From Acanthosepion esculentum (lineage: Eukaryota; Mollusca; Cephalopoda; Sepiida; Sepiidae): a DNA stretch of 64,000 nucleotides. Below, piece by piece: positions 55,940 to 64,000 of this stretch (its first letter is position 1; every line of letters begins with the position of its first letter). Under the pieces are notes generated by a model. That model was given only the letters and a program-made list of their open reading frames with translations. It was not told where the DNA came from and made no database searches. The stretch is taken from NCBI GenBank assembly GCA_964036315.1, contig OZ038517.1, positions 53,720,288 through 53,784,287 on the forward strand, given 5' to 3'. Both the position numbers and the translations under genes were made by a program.

Positions 55940-57336
55940 CTGAAATGAAACAAATTAAATTTCAGATTTAATTTCAATTCAATTAACAATTAACAATAAT
56001 TATCATTATCATCAGTAAGCATCCAAGGCTTATTTTATACGATCTGTAGCTGTGGAAATATAAAATTAATAAACAAAATCAATAAAAATAAATAAGATAA
56101 CCTAGAAAGAAAGAAAGAAAGAAAGAAAGAAAAAGAAAGGGAATAAGAATCAAATAAGCAAAAAGGAAAGAAAGGCAATGGAAACTAATTAAGCATACCA
56201 GTAAATAGCGAAAGAAAACGAAAAGAAATATTGAATGAAAATGACAAATTAATAAAAAAAAGAAATAAAGGGAAAGAGAAATAAGAAAACAAACAAGAAA
56301 AAAGACAAAGAAAGAAAGAAGGAAATTATCAAGAAAATAGTAAAAGAAAGAAAAAAAGAGAATGAGAAATAAGGAATCAATCAAGAAAAAAGGATAAAAG
56401 AAAGAAAGAAGTAATTAAGAATAAAGGTGAGAAACGAAGAAACAAGGAAGCAAACAAGAAAAGGCTGAAAGAAAGAAAAAAGGAAACAGACGAGAGAAAA
56501 ATGCAAAAGAAAGAAAGAAAGAAAAAGAAAGCAAGAAAAAAGAAGGAAGCAAACAAGAAAAAAGGCGAAGGAAATAATGAAAAAGAAACAAACAAGAAAA
56601 AGAAAGCATACAGGAAAAAGGTGAAGAAAGAAAGAAAGAAAGAAAAAGGAAACAAGCAAACAAGAAAAAAGAGGTATAAAAATGATTCTGAAAGTTGAAT
56701 AAAACAAAAGAAAGCATGAAAGACTAAAGAATGAGATATAAACAAGTAAGACTTGAGAATTCCGAAACATTAAGCAAACTGACGCAGAGCGATGCTGATA
56801 TAGACCCAAATAAGCGCTAAGAAATACCATCTGTATATTATACCTATGAGACAACTACACCTCTCTGATAGCAACTCTATTAGAACCCATTTGAACACGC
56901 TCATTAACTTTGCAGACTACATCCGAAACATACTAGTAAAAAATATAAACATAATAACCTCATCCACATGGAAGAAAAGATTAAAAATAATGGAAGCCGT
57001 AATAATAAAAAAATCAAAAATCAAAAATCAATAATAATAACTACGAACACAGCCACAATGTGCTGACCGTATATAACTCTACATGCATACACACACAACC
57101 AATACATCCAATTAAAAAGTAAAAATAAAATCATATTTGATAATGGCTAAAAGTATAGCCGAAAGCGCTCGGAATTACAGAAGATTTAGACAGTTTTTAC
57201 ACACTGTGTCCAGGAAAAAACACTTTTGTATATACACAAGAAAAATTAAATAAAAGGCTCTATCGCAGTACCTTGTCGTCTGTCAACTTTAATAAAATAT
57301 GTATAAATAAATGAGGGATTGCTGCCGAAATACACA

Positions 57337-57405
<69 letters not shown>

Positions 57406-58420
57406 AAAGACAATAGGAAAACTGTAATAGTTGCCGATGCGTTTCGTCCAATGTGGACTTTCTCAAGGCAAAACGAAATGAATTTATTAAACGAAGTAAC
57501 TAATAACAACAAAACAAAATGTCCTTAGCAACTGGAAGAATTTAGAAAACGCTATTTTCATGCTGTCAACTGAAATTACGTCATTTACTGTCACGTGTGG
57601 AGATATTGTTCTTATTGCTGTGTTGACGGATTCAACCATTACATGAAAACGACCAACTCTGACACGTCCACTATCTATCCCATTTAAACCTACACCATTT
57701 AAATAATCTTAAAATAGTCACAACCACTTCCAAAACCATTATGGATATACTCAGATCCTTAAATACTAATATCAATAATATTTCTGAAGCAGGCATTTAT
57801 AAAATAAATTGCCAAAACTGTTCCTCCCAATATATTGGAGAAACAAGCAGAAATTTTTAAAAATGCATCTATGAGCACAAAAGAGACCTCACAAAAAACA
57901 ACTTAGCTAATGCACTAGTCATACATAGAAATAAATTCAACCACAATTTTGATTTTAGAAATGCTACACTCATAAAAAAAGAAAATAGCTCACTCAGAAG
58001 GAAAATCCTCGAGAGTACCGCCATTGAATATTACCCAAATATTAATCTACGGCCAGGCTTTTTCCCTTTTTCACCTTTCTTAACAGAATTACTTCTCTCC
58101 CAGACACGTACAGAACAGTATCAAAAAATAAAAAAAAATTTGAATCCGTCAATACAGCAATAAGAAAAATATCTCCACACGTGACAGTAAATGACGTAAT
58201 TTCAGTTAACAGTATGAAAATAGCGTTCTCTAAATACTTCCAGTTGCTAAGGACGTTTTGTTTTGTTATTATTAGTTACTTTGTTTAATAAATTCATTTC
58301 GTTTCGCTTTGAGAAAGAAAGTCCACATCGGACGAAACGCGTCGGCAACTATTACAGTTTTCCTAGTGTCTTTTACATTTATAAATATTGTCTTTTTCTG
58401 CAGGTTAACTCTGAGAAATT

Positions 58421-58509
<89 letters not shown>

Positions 58510-61500
58510 TCCACTAAGCAAGGATGTTGAAACAATTTAACCCATTAGTGAATGACATTTTTTCTAAAAATTTTAAATCCGCGCCAGCCCTAAGATTGCT
58601 ATTAACTCGCAAGGTAGATTAGACAAAGAAAGTCAACGAAAGAACCGTCCTTTTGACAAACCGTTTTGGTGAGCAAGATTGACGTAGTGTCATTCGTAAT
58701 ATAAAACAAATAAAGTAAACTTACCTGTGTCCACTTTGCTTATATTTTCTCTTTTGCCGTTTGCAAACACTTTAAATCCTGGTCCCGTCGCATATAGCAA
58801 GGAGGTGTACGGAAGTCCATCTGATGAGCCACCCCATTCAGTATTGTCGACAGCCGCTAAAATAACACCAAAATTAAGACAATAAGAATCATACATCTAA
58901 AATAAAAATGATTGCTGACCAAGGGAACACTACATACATCAATAAGTTCGTAACTTAATGATGATCAATTAATTCATTGATTTATTTCTTTTTTACGACT
59001 TATCAACCCTTTCTGAGTTATTTAAAGCCAAAACATATTTTGGATTGTAAGAATAATTTCTTATTCTTTTTTACGGCTTATTTAAAGCCGAAATATATTT
59101 TGGATAGTAAGAATAATTTCTTCTTCTTTTTACGGCTTATCAACCCTTTAAGGGTTATTTGAAGCCAAAACATATTTTGGATTGGAAGAATAATTTCTTC
59201 TTTTTTACAGCTTATCGACCCTTTGTGGCTTATTTAAAGCTGAAACATATTTTGTATTATAAGAATAATTTCGTCTTCTTTTTTTACGGCTTATCAACCC
59301 TTTGTGGGTTATTTAAAGCCGAAACATGTAAAAATAATTCGTTTGCTTTTTTTGCAAGTAATTATTGCATTAACAAATTTTTGGAAATGACAATGATTTT
59401 TTTTCACGTAAAAGTTTTACTATTTAACCCGTAGATGTGGGAGAAGTAAATGAATTCATATCTTTGCCAACGATATTTGCGCGTAAGTGCATTTTACGGA
59501 TTCGACTCATGAGGAAAACCCATCAAGTTCGAAAAGTCAACCGAAGGAATGGTAGATGGTTACGCAGAAGACATTAAGGACGTTCCAACAGACATGCACA
59601 TAAATTTTTCGGCTAAAGATCCAGTTAAAATGGTCAGCCTTCTGTACCGCTCCAGTAAGTACCGGACTCCTCATACTATCCTCTACCTTTTTCAAGAGAC
59701 AGATCAGGCCACAAATGGAGTACTATGGGCCGGAGCAGCACAGACCTCACTTTCGAGTCTTGACAGAAACCAAAAGCGTCTCCGAGTCCTTGTGAGTGAC
59801 GAATTATTTTCCAACCTCCAGTTCCTCACAGTCTGAATGTTGCAATCCTCTCGCTACTCCATCTCTACTTCCACGGAAAGTACCCGGACGAACTACATTC
59901 CTTTGTTCCGCTATTTCAAACCTTCACGGCAAGGGCACACCATGCCACCCACATTACTTCCGTATTCCGTCGGTGAGAAGTAAGTTCCACTCGAACAGCT
60001 TCTTCCCGCGAAACACTGCCCTGTGGAACCGACTCCCAAGAGGATGTTTCCCCAGTCACTATAATCTTAACCTGTTCATGTCTGTTATCTTCGCCGCCTA
60101 TCAGCACAAATTACCCATTAACGTAACCCTCTACTTTGAGTGAGCCCTGAGGCTTGTACAGGATGCTTTTGGATTACCAGACTGGGCAGCACCAGCACAG
60201 ATATGGCAGCAGAAATCCATTTTCGCTCTGATCTGGCTCTCGTAAAAGCAGAGGACAGCAGGAGGAGTCAGGTAGTTATTGGAGCTGTACAGACAACAGA
60301 ACATGCTTCTAATTGTCTGCTAGAGAAAGCAAGAGCAGCCGACTGCATGAATTCTTATGACTAGAGTAAAACATGATCGCGTGAATCACGTATGACGTCT
60401 ATAAATGAAATCGATGTTTTCTATGCCACAAAACATGGCAATTATATTGGTCTATGAGGAGTTTCTAAGCGTCACTTAGATGTGGCACGAGGTCGAAAGT
60501 ATGGGCCACCCAATGCGAATAGAAATCACTATTCAGTCATAATTTTTTCTATCGAGACAAGCTTGCTAACCTTTACACCACGTCAAGATGCCTAATAGTG
60601 ATTTACTTAGATATGGCACAAGGCCGAATGTGTAGAGAACTCAGGGATGATTCAACTCGCTACTCAGTCGTGATTGATATACCAAGTTAAACTTGCTAAC
60701 CATTACACCACATCGAGGTCCCTAAAGGATTTTCTAAGTGTAGCTTAGATGTGGCACAAGACCGGAAATGTGGAACATCCAATGAGGATCGAACTCACTA
60801 CTTAGTCGTAATAGATCTAACGAGACACGTTTGCTAACCATTACACCACATTGAGGTGCCCAAATGATTTTCTAAACGTAATTAGATGTGGCTGAAAGTA
60901 TGGGGCACCTCGTGTGGATCGAACTCACTATTCAGCCGTAATTGAGCTCGCGAGACAAGCTTGCTAACCATTACACCACATCGAGGTTCCCAAAAGATTT
61001 CCTAAGCGTAGCTTAGATGTGGCACAAGGCCGAAAGTGTGGAGCACCCCGTGAGAATCGAACTCACTATTCAGTCGTAATTGAAATAACGAGACAAGCTT
61101 ACTAACCATTAAGCCACGTCGAGGTGTTCCAATTGTACTGATTCATGTGTCTGTCTCAAAATCATAATTTTCTTTTACTTGTTAAGCGTATGAGAGTGCA
61201 ATTTTTCACCTAGAATCCGTCTGAAGTCACTCAATCGATTCTCCTTAATTTTTAACAAAGAGCTATACATGTTGTTAATAGACTCCGGACTACAAACTTA
61301 CCAAATATCGGATTATACGTCGTAGGGTAACCAACCAGTTCGAACGCTGTCGAGTGGTCCGCTGTCACAATCAGCAATGTGTCTTTAATGTCGACGAGTT
61401 TTGTGGCTGTTTCTATTGCTTTATCAAAAGCCAACGTATCATAGAGAGCTTTCTTGGCTTGGTTGTCATGGTGTGCGGAATCAATAAGGCCTCCTGCAAT

Positions 61501-63262
61501 AGAGAAAAAGAGTAGTTGGATGAATAATGTACATCAGTTTGGTTCATTTTTCCCTCCACGGAACATGAGAAAGTTAAACATATAAAAATGATGAGGTAAC
61601 AATATTATCAATTTTATTATTAAGACCGATTTGGGGCGTAACTTCGATTTGGGCAGAAATTCCAATTCAGGCCGAAAATTGAGTTCTCACAACCACAAAC
61701 TCTCCGGAACGTCACAAGACCTCTCAACTTTGATTCCTTGACATTTTGAAGAAATAAAATTGATTTCCTTAATTTAAGTTTTGGAGATATTTTAAACTCA
61801 ATTTAAACAATTTTTTTTTTAATTCACAAAGTCTTTGTGTTACTTTTAACTCACAATAAAGTAAAATCTTTTAAAATCACTAATTTTTTTCAGGTATTTT
61901 AAAATTTGAAATTCTAATTTTCCTCTCCTTATACGGACACAAATCTCATTGCTGGATGTTCAAGCAGCAGATAAAAGTCAGATTTTCAATCCCGAGATCA
62001 TCCTGATTCCAAAAAGAAACACGGGCGGACAGAAAGAATTTGCTATTTATTTATTTAGTTTACACATATTTTAATTTCAATTTGGAATACAATTAATTGT
62101 AATAATTATTATTACTTACATTATACAATATTACTTAAACACAATAAGAAATTAATAAATGAAAAGGTTTTTAGAATTTGCGAAAAAGCAATCCCTAATA
62201 CAGAGAACAGCATAAAAAAAAACGACAAAACCGTCAACATATTAAAATTATCAATATGACTGATTGATTGATTCATTTTTTACGGCTTATCAACCCTTTG
62301 CAGGTTATTTAAAACCAGAAAATATTTTTACATTGAAAGACCATTGCTTCAAGATAATAATGTGAATATAAAGTGGGGGGGTCAATTCTATATTATAATA
62401 ATTATATAAACTGATCCCTCACTTTGTTGCCACATTACTTTCTATACATTTATATTCCAGAGAAATCCAAAAGACATGCCTGTGTAGCTAATCAGTATTT
62501 CACTGATTGATTCATCTTCTACGACTTCTCAACCTTTTGCAGGTTATTTAAAGCCAGAAAATATTTTTGTTAAAGTTTTTTTTTAGATAATAATGGTTTA
62601 GTGATACAAGTCTTACTAATTAACCAATAGTTGGATGGAGAAGCGGTGGATTCATGCCTTTCCTAAGGGCATTTGCGTGTAAGTGGATATAATGAATCCA
62701 ACTGGAAATGGAACTCGGCTCTCCGACTAACAATTCCGAATCATTATTCATTACACCACCCGCACATCCAAGCTAACAGCACCTGGAATATCCAAGCGGT
62801 CACCCATTTAGGTACTGACAAAGCTCGAGGTTTCTCAACTTCGGCGATCGTACGGTAACCAGTATTTAAATGGGTAAACCCAGATAATGGTTAACCCTAG
62901 GCTTGAACAGGTTAAGACTCTTCTCTCTAAGTTGTGGGTTAATTAATAAATCATTATTATCGCAAAAAATAAAATTGCTTGCAAAATATTTAGATTTCGA
63001 CATTAAAAAAACCCATAGATGTTGATATGCTGCTAAAACAGAAACAACCAACAAACAAAATAAATTAAATTAACTGAAATAATTAATCGGCCGCATATAT
63101 TTGAAAATAATAGTTAAATACCTTCGACAAATAAGAAGAATCCTTTTGGGCCTTTTTGAAGAATCTGAATCGCTTTTTTCGTCATTTCAGCCAAGGACGG
63201 TTCACCTGTGGGTCCTTGATCACGGTCCAGATCATACGACATATGGCTCGGGGAAAACAAAC
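55644..63262 (-). CDS. Alkaline phosphatase, membrane-bound (GPI-anchored), 3' four exons
   Basis: Four exons with GT-AG introns and mutually compatible phases (each internal exon starts with 2 nt and ends with 1 nt of a codon) encode about 252 residues of the C-terminal half of an animal alkaline phosphatase. The enzyme hydrolyses phosphate monoesters at the outer face of the cell membrane using two Zn ions and one Mg ion. Visible family signatures are [23 protein letters not shown] (metal-binding Asp/His), ETHGGED-like [16 protein letters not shown] (metal-binding His) and [18 protein letters not shown]. The C terminus has a small-residue region and then a hydrophobic tail, as for GPI attachment. 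Exons for the catalytic Ser and N terminus lie beyond the right edge. Introns of 1.6 to 2.8 kb are filled with transposons. Confidence 0.95.
56100..56690. repeat. (GAAA)n-type low-complexity tract in the intron
   Basis: Irregular AAAGAAAGAAAG and AAGAAAAAAGG runs of nearly 600 bp. Phe/Leu/Ser-rich and Lys-rich frames over it are artefacts. Confidence 0.95.
56762..56850 (-). other. Duplicated 3' end of the alkaline phosphatase terminal exon
   Basis: About 89 bp match 55627-55720 at roughly 85 percent. In the gene's frame the minus strand reads [25 protein letters not shown] plus a stop, compared with [25 protein letters not shown] plus a stop in the terminal exon. It lies in the last intron, upstream of the used terminal exon, and keeps an open frame and stop. 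It could be a decayed tandem duplicate or part of an alternative last exon with its own membrane tail. No acceptor was identified directly upstream. Confidence 0.8.
56851..57136. other. Intronic sequence, possible Penelope-type fragment
   Basis: CTCATTAACTTTGCAGACTAC and CTCATCCACATGGAAGAAAAG fall in an open plus-strand frame (56846-57034, 62 codons) that I cannot assign. The next feature is a hammerhead-like motif, so this may be the end of a PLE ORF. Confidence 0.3.
57137..57168 (+). ncRNA. Hammerhead-like ribozyme core motif, second type
   Basis: TTGATAA (5 of 7 match to CUGAUGA), a 4-bp stem II GGCT...AGCC with an 8-nt loop, then GAAAGCGC. The arrangement matches a decayed hammerhead core next to a PLE fragment. 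Confidence 0.4.
57340..57402. repeat. (TA)n microsatellite at the left end of the PLE unit
   Basis: TA units with TGTA interruptions directly abut the left arm. A matching tract sits at the right end (58424-58505). Confidence 0.97.
57442..57468 (-). ncRNA. Hammerhead-like motif in the left PLE arm
   Basis: On the minus strand: CTTGAGAAA, stem II GTCC ACATT GGAC, GAAACGC. Stem II is perfect; the CUGANGA box is degenerate. Confidence 0.45.
57705..58112 (+). pseudogene. PLE GIY-YIG endonuclease domain
   Basis: The frame reads [20 protein letters not shown], then [24 protein letters not shown], a stop, and [14 protein letters not shown]. It continues with [11 protein letters not shown] and [24 protein letters not shown], the downstream Arg and the Glu of the ESxxIE segment are visible, with the C-x-x-C between GIY and YIG that is typical of Penelope-like elements. 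One stop codon (after RNF) and the missing RT mark it as a remnant. The nuclease nicks the target for target-primed reverse transcription in intact elements. Confidence 0.9.
58308..58345 (+). ncRNA. Hammerhead-like motif in the right PLE arm
   Basis: TTTGAGAAAGAAA, stem II GTCC ACATC GGAC, GAAACGCGTC. It is the same core as in the left arm, with a 4-nt insertion before stem II. Confidence 0.45.
58424..58505. repeat. (TA)n microsatellite at the right end of the PLE unit
   Basis: About 40 TA units. Confidence 0.97.
58725..58856 (-). CDS. Alkaline phosphatase exon (third from last visible start)
   Basis: Acceptor TTTTAG at 58857, donor GTAAGT at 58724. It encodes [43 protein letters not shown], matching the family segment with PYTSLLYGNGPG and ERENV. 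The 1-nt remainder joins the terminal exon as GAG. Confidence 0.93.
58985..59335 (+). repeat. Tandem array of a palindromic repeat
   Basis: About five units, 75-115 bp, each with TTTTTACGGCTTATCAACCC, TTTAAAGCC and ACATATTTTGGATTG plus AAGAATAATTTC. GGCTT and AAGCC at the two ends make each core a potential hairpin. Single copies are at 8372, 62275 and 62515. Confidence 0.9.
59405..59520 (-). mobile_element. tRNA-derived SINE fragment
   Basis: Reverse complement shows TAAAATGCACTTACGCGC, AAAGATATGAATTC and a GGGTTAAATAGT-type block in family order. The head is missing. Confidence 0.6.
59685..60155 (+). mobile_element. CR1-like LINE 3' end (second subfamily)
   Basis: Frames read [58 protein letters not shown] sequence, then [31 protein letters not shown]. 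This is the C-terminal end of a widespread invertebrate LINE RT ([20 protein letters not shown] pattern). One or two frameshifts separate the pieces. It lies within an alkaline phosphatase intron, opposite to the gene. Confidence 0.82.
60440..61135 (-). repeat. Tandem array of five tRNA-like units
   Basis: On the minus strand each unit has GTGGTGTAATGGTTAGCAAG (A box) and GTGAGTTCGATCC-like sequence (B box). The landmark CATTACACCA or its variants (plus strand) recurs at 60571, 60701, 60839, 60969 and 61107, spacing 130, 138, 130 and 138. The fourth unit can form a 7-bp acceptor (GCACCTC with GAGGTGC) and a 5-bp anticodon stem with loop GTCTCGC (anticodon CTC), but the variable region is long and the D arm imperfect. 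Functional tRNA genes are therefore doubtful. Confidence 0.85.
61302..61493 (-). CDS. Alkaline phosphatase exon with metal-binding ADHS
   Basis: Acceptor TTGCAG at 61494, donor GTAAGT at 61301. It encodes [63 protein letters not shown]. The HH after GLIDSA and the DH of TADHS are zinc/magnesium-ligand positions in the family. Phase is compatible with both neighbours. Confidence 0.95.
61500..62270. other. Intronic AT-rich sequence
   Basis: No element recognised. A direct pair of short A/T-rich runs is all that is visible. Confidence 0.45.
62270..62600 (+). repeat. Two single copies of the palindromic repeat
   Basis: TTTACGGCTTATCAACCC at 62279 and TACGACTTCTCAACC at 62520, each followed by TTTGCAGGTTATTTAAA and CAGAAAATATTTTT. 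They lie about 240 bp apart in the same orientation. Confidence 0.75.
62605..62775 (-). mobile_element. tRNA-derived SINE copy, near full length
   Basis: Reverse complement: GTGCGGGTGGTGTAATGAAT head, GCCGAGTTCCATTTCCAG (B-box-like), TATCCACTTACACGCAAATG, GGAAAGGCATGAATCC and a TAGTAAGAC end. It gives the clearest view of the family head on this strand. Confidence 0.75.
62776..63121. other. Intronic spacer
   Basis: Nothing recognised other than AT-rich sequence. Confidence 0.4.
63122..63262 (-). CDS. Alkaline phosphatase exon with FFLFVEGG
   Basis: Acceptor AATTCAG at 63263, donor GTATTT at 63121. It encodes [47 protein letters not shown]. The block SHMSYDLDR...[11 protein letters not shown]...FLFVEGG is highly characteristic of animal alkaline phosphatases; the Glu of VEGG is a metal ligand. 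Confidence 0.95.
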
Positions 63263-63637
63263 CTGAATTTTTTTTTTGTTAAATAAAGAAATATAATCAG
63301 TCATTCGTGTGTGTGATGAGGAAACAATTAATAAATATTAATATTAAATATCAATAAATATCAATATTCAATTTCAAACTTTAACAAAATAAGCGATCCA
63401 TTGGCTACCTCTCAAATTTCTACCTTCTTTCCTTGAAAAGCACCAACAATAGTCAAAAGTACTCGGAAAATAATTCGAGACTCTTCACAAGTTTCGATTT
63501 GAAAGTTTTTAATCAATTTGTTGCGGGATGCTATTATGTTTGGTATGAATATTATGCTGTGGGAATCAACACATTGGGGTTAATTTGCAATTTAACACCC
63601 ACGCTTAGTTCGCATTAAAATTTTCCAGATTACTTAC

Positions 63638-63725
63638 ATTTATATGTAATTGTATATGCTCCATTCGAATCTGGCTTGATAAATTTGATAAAATCTACTG
63701 TTTTGGAGTTATCGACAGTAAAATT
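63638..63725 (-). CDS. Possible upstream exon of unknown identity
   Basis: On the minus strand an open segment reading TVDFIKFIKPDSNGAYTITYK ends at a strong donor (GTAAGT at 63637), and its 1-nt remainder fits the phase of the next exon. However, it does not resemble the alkaline phosphatase sequence normally preceding LFSPSHM, so it may be unrelated. Confidence 0.2.
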
Positions 63726-63980
63726 TCGAATTCATTCGCATCGTGGGCAACCATTACTGGCATTGTTTGCGGATTAGCTATGAGTGGGTATTCACTTGTC
63801 TTGATTATTGCGCACGCAATATAGTTGTCTTGCGCAGTAATTGAGACAAGTTAAGACAAGTAAGATCAGTAACATAGGCCGTTAACCGCGCTTAGATTCC
63901 GTGCTTAGCTTCCGCGCTTAACTTTACTGGCAAACAACGCCAGTAATGACTGCCGCCGACGACGCGAATGAATCCGAAAT
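63722..63980. repeat. Foldback element with inverted ends of about 50 bp
   Basis: The left end (AAATTTCGAATTCATTCGCA, CCATTACTGGCATTGTTTGC) and right end (GCAAACAACGCCAGTAATG, CGCGAATGAATCCGAAATTT) are inverted copies. Inside are shorter inverted motifs (CTTGTCTTGATTA, ACTTGTCTTAACT-type). A direct repeat AAATTTGATAAAATCTAC occurs outside both ends (63687 and 63974). No coding capacity; MITE-like. Confidence 0.8.
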
Positions 63981-64000
63981 TTGATAAAATCTACCGTTTC

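Larger units (their letters stand above)
57402..58377 (+). mobile_element. Penelope-like element fragment between 235-bp inverted arms
   Basis: The left arm (57402-57635) and right arm (58140-58377) are inverted copies: GTAAAAGACAATAGGAAAAC versus GTTTTCCTAGTGTCTTTTAC, GTGACAGTAAATGACGTAAT, and GTTGACGGATTCAA versus TTGAATCCGTCAA. Between them lies the plus-strand 3' end of a PLE ORF with a GIY-YIG domain. Each arm contains GTCCACATYGGACGAAACGC, a hammerhead-like stem II plus GAAAC. (TA)n tracts border both sides. It sits in the last intron of the alkaline phosphatase gene. Confidence 0.85.

Noticed and set aside
56079..56854. Several long Phe/Leu/Ser-rich and Lys/Glu-rich frames
   Set aside because: They come from the low-complexity GAAA-type tract. 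Only the 56762-56850 part has a real homologue, in the phosphatase terminal exon.
60440..61135. A cluster of functional tRNA genes
   Set aside because: Only one unit can form acceptor and anticodon stems; the variable region is too long and the units diverge in the stems, so they are called tRNA-like repeats.
58985..61135. CRISPR array
   Set aside because: The regular repeats here are contiguous tandem units without unique spacers, in animal DNA; no cas genes exist.

Overview
This is a window of repeat-saturated animal nuclear DNA. It is AT-rich, has long (TA)n, (GT)n, (CT)n and (ATT)n microsatellites, GT-AG introns and many fossil transposons, but no bacterial operon structure. The only clear host gene is the 3' part of a GPI-anchored alkaline phosphatase on the minus strand (four exons between 55644 and 63262, running off the right edge). 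The jockey-type LINE, Penelope-like elements, Ty3 elements and tRNA-derived SINEs indicate an invertebrate. An arthropod (possibly a chelicerate) or a mollusc would fit, but I cannot fix the species from the sequence.

Layout. 1-2035: degenerate Penelope-like reverse transcriptase (minus). 2120-5030: microsatellites, a Tigger/pogo 5' end, SINEs, two LINE fragments and a long perfect-looking hairpin. 5050-7760: R2-like LINE remnant with restriction-like endonuclease. 7958-8205: a SINE with a 5S rRNA head. 8360-9815: short dispersed repeats. 9890-10800: dead mariner. 11106-11745: tRNA-derived SINE whose 3' part expanded into an 85-bp minisatellite. 11880-17215: jockey-type LINE (minus) interrupted by a mariner-like element with Stowaway-like TIRs (15859-16832). 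17215-18240: CR1-like LINE. 21979-26870: Ty3 element A, broken. 28347-33805: Ty3 element B, broken, with partial LTR evidence. 33850-37700: LINE tail, long-TIR transposons, an inverted Penelope-type element and a solo LTR. 40790-43710: dispersed repeat, mariner (minus) and a second inverted Penelope-type element. 44395-53412: tandem repeats, LINE fragments, SINEs and microsatellites. 53630-55259: Penelope-type arm and a long-TIR transposon carrying a second copy of the solo LTR. 55644-64000: alkaline phosphatase, whose introns carry a GIY-YIG Penelope fragment, a duplicated terminal exon, a LINE tail and a tRNA-like tandem array.

The strongest system-level signal concerns small Penelope-type units. 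At 34861-35431 and 43232-43695 two compact elements each consist of two inverted arms around a tRNA-like segment, with a 33-36 nt tail on one end only and flanking target-site duplications of 11 and 15 bp. Their arms carry motifs resembling the catalytic core of hammerhead ribozymes (CTGAAGA, stem II, GAAAC). The same logic, with a different arm sequence, recurs around a GIY-YIG endonuclease fragment at 57402-58377. Other points of interest are a duplicated GPI-tail exon of the phosphatase, a 5S/tRNA SINE chimera and an internally deleted mariner that keeps an open reading frame.

All identifications come from reading the translated sequence against remembered family motifs; no database search was possible. 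Boundaries of degenerate elements are approximate.
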